Positions 49,421 to 58,735 are shown, counted from the stretch's first letter. The stretch is 64,000 bases of DNA from an uncultured Acidovorax sp. (GCA_913774625.1 CAJYHL010000036.1:62001-126000); one strand, 5' to 3'. Program-made: numbers and translations. Notes: generated by a model not told the origin, from the sequence alone.

Positions 49421-49891
49421 ATGCCGCAGACCAATTTCAATACCCTGACCCAACGCCGTGCAGCGCGCCTGCTGGGCCTGGCCGGGGTTGTCGCTCTGAG
49501 CCTGGGCCTTGCCGCCTGCGACCGCAATAGCGGCGAACAGACCGCCGGGCAGAAGCTCGACGCTGCCGTCGCCAAGACCGAGCAGGTGGCCGCCGATGCC
49601 CAGGCCAAGATGGAAAGCGCCGCCAAGGACGCCACCACGGCGACGCGCAACGCGGCTGCGGACGCTGCAGCCATGATGGACGATGCCGGCATTACCGCCA
49701 AGGTATCGGCAGGCATCGCCAAGGATTCCGAGCTGAGCGCCGTCAAGATCGACGTGGACACCCGCAACGGCGTCGTCACGCTGACCGGCCCCGTCAAGAG
49801 CGCCGCCGCCCGCGAGCGCGCGGAAACGATCGCACGCGGCGTGCAGGGCGTGAACTCGGTGGTCAACCAGCTCACCGTCACGGCCGGCTGA
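49421..49891 (+). CDS. BON-domain lipoprotein
   Basis: A 156-residue envelope lipoprotein. The lipobox LAAC puts the lipidated Cys at residue 33. A helical Ala/Lys/Glu-rich linker follows (about 38-85). A single C-terminal BON domain (about 86-154) contains DDAGITAKVSAGIAKDSELS, VDTRNGVVTLTGPVKSAAAR and GVQGVNSVVNQLTV. BON proteins bind phospholipid or other surfaces and often respond to envelope or osmotic stress. AAGGAG lies seven bases before the ATG. A strong terminator follows. Confidence 0.9.
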   Translation: MPQTNFNTLTQRRAARLLGLAGVVALSLGLAACDRNSGEQTAGQKLDAAVAKTEQVAADAQAKMESAAKDATTATRNAAADAAAMMDDAGITAKVSAGIAKDSELSAVKIDVDTRNGVVTLTGPVKSAAARERAETIARGVQGVNSVVNQLTVTAG

Positions 49892-49916
49892 GCACCCACC
49901 TGAACGCTGCCGAGCA

Positions 49917-49945
49917 AGCCCGGGCCCGCAAGGCCCGGGCTTTTT
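49917..49945 (+). terminator. Rho-independent terminator after BON lipoprotein gene
   Basis: A perfect 10-bp stem, AGCCCGGGCC/GGCCCGGGCT, with a 5-base loop (CGCAA) is followed by TTTTT. It starts about 25 bp after the stop codon. Confidence 0.92.
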
Positions 49946-49985
49946 CGCATCCGGGCGGCAGGCACTGCGGCGCTACCATCGGCCC

Positions 49986-51251
49986 ATGAACGCCTCCTCG
50001 CCCGACACCCCGCGCCCCGAAGGCGCCGAGCCCCCGCATCACCTGACCACCCGTCTGGTCCACCATGCCTACCAGGCACCGGCCGGCTTCATGGCGCCGC
50101 AGCCCGCGGTCCACAAGGCCTCCACCGTCATCTTCCCCAACGTGGCCGCCATGCGCGCGCGCGAGTGGAAGGACAAGACCAGCTACACCTACGGCCTGCA
50201 CGGCACGCCCACCACCTACCAGCTGGAAGAGCGCCTGGCCACCCTGGAAGGCGGCCTGCAGTGCCTACTGGTGCCCAGCGGCCTCGCTGCCATCGCCAAC
50301 GTGGCGCTGGCCCTGCTGCGCACGGGCGACGAGGTGCTGATCCCCGACAACGCCTACGGCCCCAGCAAGGCGCTGGCCGAAGCCGAGCTGCTGCATTACG
50401 GCATCCGCCACGTCATCTACGATCCGCTGGACCCGGCCGATCTGGCAGCCCGCATCACGCCCGCCACCCGGCTGGTCTGGCTGGAGGCGCCGGGCTCGGT
50501 CACCATGGAATTCCCGGACCTGGCCGAGCAGGTCCGCATCTGCCGCGCGCGGGGCGTGACCTGCGCGCTGGACAACACCTGGGGCGCCGGCCTGGCCTTC
50601 GCGCCCTTCGACCTGCTGGGCGATGGCACGCTGGGCGTGGATGTCTCCGTGCATGCGCTCACCAAGTACCCCAGCGGCGGCGGCGACGTGCTGATGGGCA
50701 GCATCACCACGCGCGACCAGGGCCTGCATCTGCGCATCAAGCTGGCGCACATGCGTCTGGGCCTGGGCGTGGGTGCGAACGATGTCGAATCGGTACTGCG
50801 CTCGCTGCCGAGCATGGCGCTGCGCTACCGGGCACACGACCGGGCGGCGCGCGATCTGGCCCGCTGGATGGCCCGGCAGCCGGCCGTGGCCCAGGTGCTG
50901 CACCCGGCGCTGCAGGGCTCGCCAGGGCACGAACACTGGCGCGCGCTGTGCGGCGCGGGCGAGGGTGGGGAGGGCGCTGCGGCCGGGCTCTTCAGCGTGG
51001 TGATCGATGCGCGCCACGGCCAGCAGGCCGTGGATGCCTTCTGCGACAGCCTGCGCTATTTCAAGCTGGGCTACAGCTGGGGCGGTCCGATGAGCCTGGT
51101 CGTGCCCTACGACCTGCCCGGCATGCGCACTCGCTCCGCCGGCCATCTGCGGCCCGGCACCGTGGTGCGGTTTTCGATCGGGCTGGAGGCGGTGGAGGAT
51201 CTGCGTGCCGACCTGGAGCAGGCGCTGCAGAGCGCCTTCGGCGGGCATTGA
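49986..51251 (+). CDS. metC: Cystathionine beta-lyase
   Basis: A 421-residue PLP enzyme of the Cys/Met metabolism family. It is expected to cleave cystathionine to homocysteine, pyruvate and ammonia in methionine synthesis. The first conserved block is HHLTTRLVHHAYQ, then TYGLHGTPTTYQLEERLATLEGG; the PLP lysine is in VHALTKYPSGGGDVLMGS; the C-terminal FKLGYSWGGPMSLVVPYD and RFSIGLEAVEDLRADL segments are typical of MetC rather than MetB. Residues 1-17 (Ser/Pro/Glu-rich) are an extension. Confidence 0.9.
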   Translation: MNASSPDTPRPEGAEPPHHLTTRLVHHAYQAPAGFMAPQPAVHKASTVIFPNVAAMRAREWKDKTSYTYGLHGTPTTYQLEERLATLEGGLQCLLVPSGLAAIANVALALLRTGDEVLIPDNAYGPSKALAEAELLHYGIRHVIYDPLDPADLAARITPATRLVWLEAPGSVTMEFPDLAEQVRICRARGVTCALDNTWGAGLAFAPFDLLGDGTLGVDVSVHALTKYPSGGGDVLMGSITTRDQGLHLRIKLAHMRLGLGVGANDVESVLRSLPSMALRYRAHDRAARDLARWMARQPAVAQVLHPALQGSPGHEHWRALCGAGEGGEGAAAGLFSVVIDARHGQQAVDAFCDSLRYFKLGYSWGGPMSLVVPYDLPGMRTRSAGHLRPGTVVRFSIGLEAVEDLRADLEQALQSAFGGH

Positions 51252-51321
51252 CGCAGCGCGGGCGGGCCAAGCTGGTACATTGGTCCGCTACATAAATCAC
51301 TTCCAGCAAAGAGGAGTCCCC

Positions 51322-51519
51322 TTGGCAACACCCAATTACGGATACGAGAAACGCCAGCGCGAGCTTGCCAAGAAAAAGAAGAAGGAAGAGAAGCTCCAGG
51401 CCAAGTCGCAGCGCAAGGCCGACGAGCACCCGCACGGCGGCCAGGAAGAGGGCGCAGAAGAGGGCGGTGCGGTCAACAACCCCGCGCAGGACGGCACCGG
51501 CACGCCCGTGGGCGGCTGA
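51322..51519 (+). CDS. Small Lys-rich protein with TTG start
   Basis: A 65-residue highly charged protein starting MATPNYGYEKRQRELAKKKK, with a Lys-rich N-terminal half (probable helix) and a Gly/Glu-rich, probably disordered end. The TTG start has AGAGGAG seven bases upstream, far better than any ATG nearby. Similar short KRQRELAKKKK proteins appear widely in proteobacteria with no known function. It follows metC with a 70-bp gap and may have its own promoter. Confidence 0.72.
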   Translation: MATPNYGYEKRQRELAKKKKKEEKLQAKSQRKADEHPHGGQEEGAEEGGAVNNPAQDGTGTPVGG

Positions 51520-51567
51520 TTGCTCCGCAGGCCGGCTCCGTGCCCGGCCTGCCTGCCTGCCTGCCCG

Positions 51568-52248
51568 TCAGCGCGGCAGCAGCTTCTTCAGTTCAGGCCA
51601 GACATTGGCCAGCATGATCGGATGGGCCTCCGCGCGCGGATGGATCCGGTCGGCCTGGAACAGGCGCGTGGGGTCCGGCCCGTCCGCCACGCCTTTCAGC
51701 AGGAAGGGCACCAGCCCCGTCTTCTCGGCTTTGGCCACCGCCGGGAACACCGCTCCGAACCTGCGCGCATAGTCGGCCCCGTAATTCGGCGGCACCTGCA
51801 TGCCCACCAGCAGCACCCGGGCGCTGGCCTGGGCCGATGCCTTCGCCATCCAGGCCAGGTTGTCCTCGGTATTCTTCAGCGGCAGCCCGCGCAGGGCGTC
51901 GTTGCCGCCCAGTTCGATCACCACCACCGCCGGCTTGTGCTGTGCCAGCAGCGCCGGCAGGCGCGAGCGGCCGCCCGAGGTGGTGTCGCCGCTCACGCTG
52001 GCATTCACCACGCGTGCGGCTATCTTCTCCTCGGCCAGCTTCTTCTCCAGCAGCGCCACCCAGCCTGTGCCGCGCGCCAGCCCGTATTCGGCGCTGAGCG
52101 AGTCGCCCACCACCAGGATCACCGGGCCGCTGCCGCCCGCAGGGGCCGGAGCGGGCGACTGCGCCCGGGCCGGCACGGCGGCGCAAAGCCCTGCCAGGGC
52201 GGCGCCCGCCGCTGCCGCGATAAAGTCACGCCGACATTCCATTCGCAT
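51568..52248 (-). CDS. tesA: Periplasmic SGNH esterase, TesA-like
   Basis: A 226-residue exported esterase/lysophospholipase. A signal peptide with RRDF and a hydrophobic core ends near VPARAQS. The SGNH blocks are GDSLSAEYGL (nucleophile Ser), NASVSGDTTSGG, ELGGNDALRG and DRIHPRAEAH (Asp and His). The ATG at 52248 is chosen; the longer frame covers the ABC gene. It is divergent from a YbbA-type ATPase with only 22 bp between starts, the tesA/ybbA layout of E. coli. Confidence 0.9.
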   Translation of the reverse strand: MRMECRRDFIAAAAGAALAGLCAAVPARAQSPAPAPAGGSGPVILVVGDSLSAEYGLARGTGWVALLEKKLAEEKIAARVVNASVSGDTTSGGRSRLPALLAQHKPAVVVIELGGNDALRGLPLKNTEDNLAWMAKASAQASARVLLVGMQVPPNYGADYARRFGAVFPAVAKAEKTGLVPFLLKGVADGPDPTRLFQADRIHPRAEAHPIMLANVWPELKKLLPR

Positions 52249-52270
52249 CACAGGCCAAGCCCTTTCTTCC

Positions 52271-52984
52271 ATGTCCGAAGCCATCCACGCGCCCGCTCCC
52301 TCGTCCCCGTCCGGCACGCCCATCATCGCGGTGGAGCATGTGGTCAAGTCGGTGACGGATTCGACGGGCACGCTCGACATTCTGCGGGATATCGATTTCC
52401 GCCTGGCACCCAGGGAAACGGTCGCCATCGTGGGCGCCTCGGGCTCGGGCAAGAGCACGCTGCTGTCCATCATCGCGGGCCTGGACACGCCCTCCAGCGG
52501 CACCGTGCGGCTGGACGGACAGGATCTGTTCGCGCTGGATGAGGACGCCCGCGCCGCGCTGCGCGCCCGCAAGCTGGGCTTCGTGTTCCAGAGCTTCCAG
52601 CTGATGGGCAACCTGACGGCGCTGGAGAACGTGATGCTGCCGCTGGAGCTGGCCGACCGGCGCGACGCGCGCCAGCTGGCGGGCGAGATGCTGGCGCGCG
52701 TGGGCCTGGGCCAGCGGCTGTCGCACTACCCGCGCGTGCTGTCGGGCGGCGAGCAGCAGCGCGTGGCGCTGGCGCGGGCCTTCGTGGTGCAGCCCGCCGT
52801 GCTGCTGGCGGACGAGCCCACGGGCAGCCTGGACTTCGCCACCGGCGAGACCATCATGCGGCTGATGTTCGACCTCAACCGCGAGCTGGGCACGACCCTG
52901 GTGCTGGTCACGCACGACCGGGCCATCGCCGCGCAGTGCGAGCGGCGCATCACCATCGACGCGGGGCGGCTCTCGGAGGGATGA
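52271..52984 (+). CDS. ybbA: YbbA/LolD-like ABC transporter ATPase
   Basis: A 237-residue ATP-binding subunit. Walker A is [12 protein letters not shown], the Q-loop is in [10 protein letters not shown], the signature is [15 protein letters not shown], and Walker B is [13 protein letters not shown], followed by THDR. This is the MacB/LolD-type class that drives envelope lipid or lipoprotein processes. In E. coli, ybbA is followed by the permease gene ybbP; here rlmB follows and no permease is visible. The symbol follows the tesA neighbourhood. Confidence 0.87.
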   Translation: MSEAIHAPAPSSPSGTPIIAVEHVVKSVTDSTGTLDILRDIDFRLAPRETVAIVGASGSGKSTLLSIIAGLDTPSSGTVRLDGQDLFALDEDARAALRARKLGFVFQSFQLMGNLTALENVMLPLELADRRDARQLAGEMLARVGLGQRLSHYPRVLSGGEQQRVALARAFVVQPAVLLADEPTGSLDFATGETIMRLMFDLNRELGTTLVLVTHDRAIAAQCERRITIDAGRLSEG

Positions 52985-53064
52985 GGCCCGCCCGCCACCT
53001 GCGCTGCCTGCTATGGATTCGATAGTTTCCTGCCCGGCCTGCGGGGCGCGCGGATAATCGCTCC

Positions 53065-53814
53065 ATGTCCAGCCCCAAAGTCCTCTTCGGCTTCCACGCC
53101 GTCGGCGTGCGCCTGAAGACCGCGCCTCAGTCCATCATCGAGATCTACTACGAGGCCACGCGCCGCGATGCGCGCATGCGCCAGTTCCTCGACCGTGCCC
53201 GCGAGGCCGGCGCCCGGCTCATCGAGGCCGACAGCGAACGCATCGCCAAGCTGGCCGGCAGCCACGGCCACCAGGGCGTGGCCGCGTGGGTGGAAACGCT
53301 CAAGCAGGCGACCTCGCTCGACGAGCTGCTGGAAGACCTGGAAGCCGCCGGCATCGAAAAGCCCCTGCTGCTGGTGCTGGACGGCGTGACCGACCCGCAC
53401 AACCTGGGCGCCTGCCTGCGCGTGGCCGACGGGGCGGGCGCCCATGCCGTCATCGCCCCCAAGGACCATGCCGTGGGCTTGAACGCCACCGTGGCCAAGG
53501 TGGCGAGCGGCGCGGCCGACACCGTGCCTTACTTCATGGTGACCAACCTGGCGCGCACGCTGGGCGAGCTGAAGGAACGCAACATCTGGTGCATAGGCAC
53601 GAGCGGCGACGCCGACAAGAGCATCTACCAGGTGGACCTGAAGGGCCCTGTGGCGCTGGTCCTGGGCGCCGAGGGCGACGGCATGCGCCAGCTCACGCGC
53701 AAGACCTGCGACGAACTGGTCTCCATTCCCATGAAGGGCGGGGTGGAGAGCCTGAATGTTTCGGTGGCCAGCGGCGTGTGCCTGTACGAAGCGCTGCGCC
53801 AGCGCGGCGGCTGA
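53065..53814 (+). CDS. rlmB: 23S rRNA (guanosine-2'-O)-methyltransferase RlmB
   Basis: A 249-residue SpoU-family (SPOUT knot) methyltransferase for Gm2251 of 23S rRNA. The N-terminal substrate-binding domain has [14 protein letters not shown]. The knot motifs are [39 protein letters not shown] and [26 protein letters not shown] box lies close upstream of the start. It is 80 bp after ybbA on the same strand and eight bases before the sirtuin gene. Confidence 0.94.
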   Translation: MSSPKVLFGFHAVGVRLKTAPQSIIEIYYEATRRDARMRQFLDRAREAGARLIEADSERIAKLAGSHGHQGVAAWVETLKQATSLDELLEDLEAAGIEKPLLLVLDGVTDPHNLGACLRVADGAGAHAVIAPKDHAVGLNATVAKVASGAADTVPYFMVTNLARTLGELKERNIWCIGTSGDADKSIYQVDLKGPVALVLGAEGDGMRQLTRKTCDELVSIPMKGGVESLNVSVASGVCLYEALRQRGG

Positions 53815-53822
53815 GCCGCGGG

Positions 53823-54569
53823 ATGGCTGGGCTGCCGGCCTGTGGCGCCGACGACGTGGCCGCCTGGGTCGCTCAGGCGGACCGCATCGCGGTCCTGACC
53901 GGCGCCGGCGTCAGTGCCGAATCGGGCGTGCCCACCTTCCGCGATGCCCAGACCGGCTACTGGGCGCAATTCCGCCCCGAGGCCATGGCCAGCGAAGCGG
54001 GCTTCCGTGAGCACCCGCAGCGCGTCTGGGACTGGTACCAGCACCGCCGCGCCGGCATCCAGGCCGTGGAGCCCAATGCCGGGCACCGCGCCCTGGCGGA
54101 CTTCGCCCGCCGCCACCCCGGGCGGCTGGCCCTCATCACCCAGAACGTGGACGGATTGCACCAGCGTGCCGGCAGCACGGGGGTGCTGTGCCTGCATGGA
54201 GACCTATTCGCCGATCGCTGGCTGGACGCGCCACGCGACTGCTGCCACCAGGGCGCGCCGGAACCCGGCCACCCGCCGCGCTGCGCCGGCTGCGGCAATC
54301 CGCGGCGCCCGGGCGTGGTCTGGTTCGGCGAGGCGCTGCCCCAGGACATCTGGACCGCGGCGCAGGAGGCGGTCCAGGCCTGCGAGCTGATGCTGGTGGT
54401 GGGCACGGCGGGCGCGGTCTATCCTGCGGCCGGCCTGGCCCACCAGGCGCGCGATGCGGGCGCGAGGGTCGTCGTCGTCAACCCGGCCGACAGCGCGCTG
54501 GACGCCGGCGCCCATGCCGTGCTGCGCGCCACCGCCGCCCAGGCCCTGCCACGCATCTTCGCGAACTGA
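53823..54569 (+). CDS. cobB: Sirtuin NAD-dependent protein deacylase
   Basis: A 248-residue sirtuin. The NAD site shows AVLTGAGVSAESGVPTFRD. The catalytic His follows LITQNVDGLHQRAG in LHGDLF. Zinc-type cysteines lie in APRDCCHQG and CAGCGNPRRP. The late GTAGAVYPAAGLAHQA and VVVNPADS motifs bind NAD. It removes acyl groups from lysines. It starts eight bases after rlmB and is probably co-transcribed. Confidence 0.88.
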   Translation: MAGLPACGADDVAAWVAQADRIAVLTGAGVSAESGVPTFRDAQTGYWAQFRPEAMASEAGFREHPQRVWDWYQHRRAGIQAVEPNAGHRALADFARRHPGRLALITQNVDGLHQRAGSTGVLCLHGDLFADRWLDAPRDCCHQGAPEPGHPPRCAGCGNPRRPGVVWFGEALPQDIWTAAQEAVQACELMLVVGTAGAVYPAAGLAHQARDAGARVVVVNPADSALDAGAHAVLRATAAQALPRIFAN

Positions 54570-54615
54570 CCGTCGCCGCGCCGACCCGCATCCCTGCCCG
54601 GAGATCCAGGTATGG

Positions 54616-55212
54616 TCAGACCCAGCCCAGCGCCCCCAGCACCGCTCCCGCGCCCAGCAGCCACAGCAGATGCAGCCGCGTGCGCCAGACCAGCAGCATG
54701 GACGCGGCCGTGAGGCACCACAGGCGCCAGTCGTCCGCCATGCGGCCATGGGCGCCGGCCAGCACCCAGGCGGTGGCCAGCATCAGGCCGACCACCAGCG
54801 GGGCCATGCCCTGCTTGAAGGCGCGCACGGCCCTCCGTTCGCGGTTGCGGTGGGCCCAGCGGGTGGCGGCCCAGGTCAGCAGGCTGCTGGGCAGCATGAT
54901 GCCGGCCATGCACAGCAGCACCCCCAGGCTGCCCCAGGCCCAGCCGGCCACGCCGGCGCCCCCCACGTTCAGGCCCACGTTCCAGCCCAGCAGGGCGATG
55001 AAGAGCACATTGGGCCCCGGCGCGGCCTGGGCGATGGCGATGGAGGCGCTGAACTGCGGATCGCTCATCCACCCCTGCTGGCCGACCAGATAGCGGTGCA
55101 TGTCGGGCGCGGTGGAGATGGCGCCGCCCACGGCCAGCAGCGACAGCGACAGGTAATAGACGAAGAGGTGCAGCCAGTCGGCCGGCTGCAGGTGGAGGGC
55201 GAGAGGCGTCAT
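54616..55212 (-). CDS. Chromate transporter, second domain subunit
   Basis: A 198-residue membrane protein of the CHR family, forming the second half of a split (short-chain) chromate transporter. YLSLSLLAVGGAISTAPDMH, AIAQAAPGPNVLFIALLGW and GIMLPSSLLTWAATRW are family features. Its ATG overlaps the stop of the upstream half by four bases. Both halves are needed in split transporters. It may export chromate, but other anions are possible. Confidence 0.87.
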   Translation of the reverse strand: MTPLALHLQPADWLHLFVYYLSLSLLAVGGAISTAPDMHRYLVGQQGWMSDPQFSASIAIAQAAPGPNVLFIALLGWNVGLNVGGAGVAGWAWGSLGVLLCMAGIMLPSSLLTWAATRWAHRNRERRAVRAFKQGMAPLVVGLMLATAWVLAGAHGRMADDWRLWCLTAASMLLVWRTRLHLLWLLGAGAVLGALGWV

Positions 55213-55859
55213 GGGCGGGGCGCCTCCAGCCGGCGCCAGGTCAGCACGCAGGCCGCGCCGCCGACGACGAGAAGGATCCAGGCCAGCGGCACGCGCAGCA
55301 GCGCCATGCCGGCGAAGGCCGCCAGCGCGATGGCGCCGCACATCCAGGGCCCGAGCGGATGGCGCACCAGCGGCGCGGCCAGCTTGCAGCCCACGCCGGC
55401 CACCAGGCCCGCCGCCACCGCGCCCATGCCGCGCAGCGCGCCGGCGACGGCCGGCAGCGACGAGAAGCTGGTGTAGGCCACGGCCAGGGCCAGCACCACC
55501 AGCAGGGGCAGCGTGAGCATGCCGGCGATGGCGACCAGCGCGCCGCGCCAGCCGAAGTGCCGGTCGCCGATCATGATGGAGAGATTGACCACGTTGGGGC
55601 CGGGCAGGATCTGCGCCACGGCCCAGTCTTCGACGAATTCCTCGTTGGTCATCCAGCGCCGCTTCTCGACCAGTTCGCGCTGTACCACGGCCAGCACGCC
55701 GCCGAAGCCCTGCAGCGCCAGCCAGGTGAAGGACCAGAAAAGCTCGCTGAGCGACCGGGGAGCGGGGCGCGGTTCGACGGCGGGCGGCAGGCCGGTGGAT
55801 GCGGAGGCATCCTGCGGCTTGAAGGGCGAAGGCGTAGGAAGCGAGGAGGAGGAGGGCAT
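55209..55859 (-). CDS. Chromate transporter, first domain subunit
   Basis: A 216-residue CHR-family half-transporter. A 45-residue Ser/Pro-rich lead precedes the membrane domain. LFWSFTWLALQGFGGVLAVVQ, NEEFVEDWAVAQILPGPNVVNLS and GDRHFGWRGALVAIAGML are characteristic. ATGs upstream of 55859 exist but add unlikely residues. It is coupled by a 4-base overlap to the second half. Confidence 0.87.
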   Translation of the reverse strand: MPSSSSLPTPSPFKPQDASASTGLPPAVEPRPAPRSLSELFWSFTWLALQGFGGVLAVVQRELVEKRRWMTNEEFVEDWAVAQILPGPNVVNLSIMIGDRHFGWRGALVAIAGMLTLPLLVVLALAVAYTSFSSLPAVAGALRGMGAVAAGLVAGVGCKLAAPLVRHPLGPWMCGAIALAAFAGMALLRVPLAWILLVVGGAACVLTWRRLEAPRP

Positions 55860-56008
55860 GGCGGCTGGATGCGGGCGGACGATGCGGCTGGGCGCGCCGG
55901 CCATGGTACGCGCCCCGGGGCGGACTTGCGTGCATCCGGCAGCCACGCCGGCCCTCGCGGTGCGCGATCGCAGCCATCGGCTTCGGTGAAGCCGCCGGCC
56001 GCAGGATT

Positions 56009-56914
56009 TCAGCCAGGCTTCTTCTGCGGATGGACCGAGAAGACGATGCTGGAGAAGTCCAGCGCGCCGTGGCCCGCCAGGCTATGCGAGGCGTAGAGGT
56101 TGCGCGCCAGCCCGCCCAGCGGCGTGGCGGCCTTGACGGCCATGGCGTTTTCCTGCGCCAGGCCCAGGTCCTTGAGCATCAGGTCGGTGCCGAAGCCGCC
56201 CGCATAGCCCTTGCTGGCAGGCGCGGCCTCCATTACGCCGGGCCAGGGGTTGTACTTCTCCAGAGCCCAGTTGCCGCCGGAGCTGCGGCGCATGATCTCG
56301 CTGAGGACCTTGGCGTCCAGGCCGTTGGCCACGCCCAGGGCGATGGCCTCGCTGGTGCCGGCCATCAGGATGCCCAGCAGCATGTTGTTGCAGATCTTGG
56401 CCGTCTGGCCCGCGCCCACGCCGCCGGCGTGGAAGATGTTGGCGCCCATCTTCTCCAGCACCGGGCGGGCGCGCTCCAGGTCGGCCGTCTCGCCGCCCAC
56501 CATGAAGGTCAGCGTGCCGGCGATGGCGCCGCCCGTGCCGCCCGAGACCGGCGCATCGATGAAGCCCAGGCCCCGGGCGCGCGCCGCATCGGCCACCTTG
56601 CGGGAGGTGGCGGCGGCGATGGTGGAGCAGTCGATCACCAGCGTGCCGGCCGGCAGCTGCGGCAGCAGGCCGGGCCGGCCGCCCTGGCCCAGGTAGAGCG
56701 CCTCGACATGCGCGCTGGCGGGCAGCATGCTGATGACCACGTCCACGCCGGCCACGCATTCGCCGGCATCGGCGCTGATGCGCACGCCGTCGGCCGCGAG
56801 CTTGTCGCAGGCGGGCTTGGACAGGTCGAACGCGCCCACATCGTGGCCCGCCTTGTGCAGGTTCAGCGCCATGGGGCCGCCCATGTTGCCCAGGCCGATG
56901 AATGCGATTTTCAT
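56009..56914 (-). CDS. mmsB: 3-hydroxyisobutyrate dehydrogenase
   Basis: A 301-residue beta-hydroxyacid dehydrogenase that oxidises 3-hydroxyisobutyrate to methylmalonate semialdehyde in valine breakdown. The NAD fold is MKIAFIGLGNMGGPMALNL. The substrate motif is DAPVSGGTGGAIAGTLTFMV, and the catalytic Lys is in GAGQTAKICNNMLLG. GYAGGFGTDLMLKDLGLA is typical of the enzyme. The dehydrogenases for the step before (acyl-CoA) and after (mmsA) are nearby on the same strand. Confidence 0.93.
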   Translation of the reverse strand: MKIAFIGLGNMGGPMALNLHKAGHDVGAFDLSKPACDKLAADGVRISADAGECVAGVDVVISMLPASAHVEALYLGQGGRPGLLPQLPAGTLVIDCSTIAAATSRKVADAARARGLGFIDAPVSGGTGGAIAGTLTFMVGGETADLERARPVLEKMGANIFHAGGVGAGQTAKICNNMLLGILMAGTSEAIALGVANGLDAKVLSEIMRRSSGGNWALEKYNPWPGVMEAAPASKGYAGGFGTDLMLKDLGLAQENAMAVKAATPLGGLARNLYASHSLAGHGALDFSSIVFSVHPQKKPG

Positions 56915-56997
56915 ATGTCGTCTCCTTTGGTCTATGAAGGTTGCTTGCTCTTTTTTCGATAGCGGGGGGCGAAGATGGCAGGCGGGCAGGCGTCGGT

Positions 56998-57453
56998 TCA
57001 GTCGTCGTCCGCCTCGAAGATGCCGTGGCGCTTGCCGCCGCGCCGCGCGGGAGCCGGCTTGGCCCCGGTTCCGGCCTTGGGCGCCCGGCGCCGCGGCGAC
57101 GCCTTGGCGCTCGGGTTGAAGGCCAGGGCCTGGTCCAGCCAGAAGCTCCATTGCGCCCGGGTGGCGTAGCCGTTCGGCTCCACCCAGAAATAGCCCTGCA
57201 TGCCGCCGCCGGGCGAGAGTTCGCGCGTGCCCTGCATCTCCTGGAATTCGCCATGCCGGCCAGGCGGCAGGCGCACCAGCAGGTCGGAGCCCTTCACGCC
57301 CAGGCACAGCTTGCCATCGACGAAGAAGCACCAGCAGCCGAACATGCGGCGCTCCTCGGCCTCGGCGCCGCCCGGCAGGGCCCGGGCCGCCAGCGCGTTG
57401 CGCACGGCGTCGATCAGGTGCAGGGTTTCATCGGCCAGGGGGCGGGCGGGCAT
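56998..57453 (-). CDS. TfoX N-terminal-domain protein
   Basis: A 151-residue protein with a TfoX N-terminal-type domain (about 20-110): RRMFGCWCFFVDGKLCLGVK and a WVEPNGYATRAQWSFWLDQA segment. The C-terminal 40 residues are a basic Arg/Lys/Pro-rich tail. TfoX (Sxy) activates competence genes in some gammaproteobacteria, but single-domain relatives have no settled function. It sits inside the valine-degradation block without an obvious metabolic role. The ATG at 57453 gives MPARPLADETLHL; 57495 is possible. Confidence 0.78.
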   Translation of the reverse strand: MPARPLADETLHLIDAVRNALAARALPGGAEAEERRMFGCWCFFVDGKLCLGVKGSDLLVRLPPGRHGEFQEMQGTRELSPGGGMQGYFWVEPNGYATRAQWSFWLDQALAFNPSAKASPRRRAPKAGTGAKPAPARRGGKRHGIFEADDD

Positions 57454-57516
57454 GGTGGGATGGGTGGAAAGTGGCGGATGGCGTAGATCCTGCAATGGTT
57501 CGAAGCTATCGAAACG

Positions 57517-58683
57517 CTAGCGAATCGCCTCCAGCGCATCGCTCTCCAGCATGCGCCGGGCGATGATGACCCGCATGATCTCGTTCGTGCCTTCCAGGAT
57601 CTGGTGCACGCGGGCATCGCGCAGCAGGCGCTCCAGCGGGTATTCGCGGATGTAGCCGTAGCCGCCGTGCAGCTGCAACGCCTCGTTCACCACGGCGAAG
57701 CCGGCATCGGTGGCGAAGCGCTTGGCCATGGCGCAGTAGGTGGAGGCGTCGCGTGCACCCGCGTCCAGCTTGGAGGCCGCCAGCCGCACCATCTGGCGCG
57801 CGGCGACCAGTTCGGTCGCCATGTCGGCCAGCTTGAACTGCAGGGCCTGGAAGCTGGCCAGCGTCTTGCCGAACTGCTTGCGGTCCTGCAGGTACCGCTG
57901 CGCGGTGGCCAGCGCGCCCTGGGCCGCGCCCACCGAGCAGGTGGCGATGTTGATGCGCCCGCCGTCCAGGCCCTTCATGGCGATCTTGAAGCCTTCGCCC
58001 TCGGCGCCCAGCAGGTGGTCGGCCGGAATGCGCACGTTGTCGAAGCTGATGGTGCGGGTGGGCTGGCTGTTCCAGCCCATCTTGTCTTCCTTCTTGCCGT
58101 AATGGATGCCCGGCGCGTCGGCCGGCACGGCGAAGGCGCTGATGCCGCCCGCGCCGGAGCCGGGCTCGCCCGTGCGGGCCATGAGCACCAGCACGTCGGT
58201 GGCGCCGGCGCCGCTGATGAAGGCCTTGGCGCCGTTGACGATGTATTCGCCGCCCGCCCGCTCGGCCCGCGTCTTGAGCGATGCTGCGTCGGAGCCTGCG
58301 CCGGGCTCGGTCAGGCAGTAGCTGGCGAGCTTCTCGCCCGTGGCGAGCCGCGGCCCCCAGTGCTCGCGCACGGCCGGCGTGGCCCAGGTGCCCAGCATCC
58401 AGGTCGCCATGTTGTGGATGGTGATGAAGGCGGTAGTCGATGGATCGACGGCCGCCATTTCCTCGAACACCAGCGTGGCGTCCAGCCGGGGCAGGGCGAG
58501 TCCGCCCGCGTTCTCCGGCGCGTAGAGGCCGCAGAAGCCCAGGGCGCCCGCCTTGCCGATCGCTTCGCGCGGAAAGATGCCTTCCTCGTCCCAGTGCGCG
58601 GCATGGGGCGCCAGTTCGGCCTGCGCGAATGCGCGGGCGGTGTCGGCAAAGGCGCGTTGCTCTTCGGTCAGCTCGAAATCCAT
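57517..58683 (-). CDS. Acyl-CoA dehydrogenase (isobutyryl-CoA type)
   Basis: A 388-residue FAD acyl-CoA dehydrogenase. MDFELTEEQRAFADTARAFA, YCLTEPGAGSDAASLKTRA and LQLHGGYGYIREYPLERLLRD are standard. The QLHGGYGYIRE segment fits the isobutyryl/short-branched-chain group, as does the neighbourhood: mmsA and mmsB carry out later steps of the same valine pathway. Its electrons go to electron-transfer flavoprotein. The exact chain preference is inferred. Confidence 0.9.
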   Translation of the reverse strand: MDFELTEEQRAFADTARAFAQAELAPHAAHWDEEGIFPREAIGKAGALGFCGLYAPENAGGLALPRLDATLVFEEMAAVDPSTTAFITIHNMATWMLGTWATPAVREHWGPRLATGEKLASYCLTEPGAGSDAASLKTRAERAGGEYIVNGAKAFISGAGATDVLVLMARTGEPGSGAGGISAFAVPADAPGIHYGKKEDKMGWNSQPTRTISFDNVRIPADHLLGAEGEGFKIAMKGLDGGRINIATCSVGAAQGALATAQRYLQDRKQFGKTLASFQALQFKLADMATELVAARQMVRLAASKLDAGARDASTYCAMAKRFATDAGFAVVNEALQLHGGYGYIREYPLERLLRDARVHQILEGTNEIMRVIIARRMLESDALEAIR

Positions 58684-58735
58684 GGTGCTTGTCTCTCTGG
58701 CTCGTCGTTGTTCTGTCCGCTCATTCGGCCCGGGT

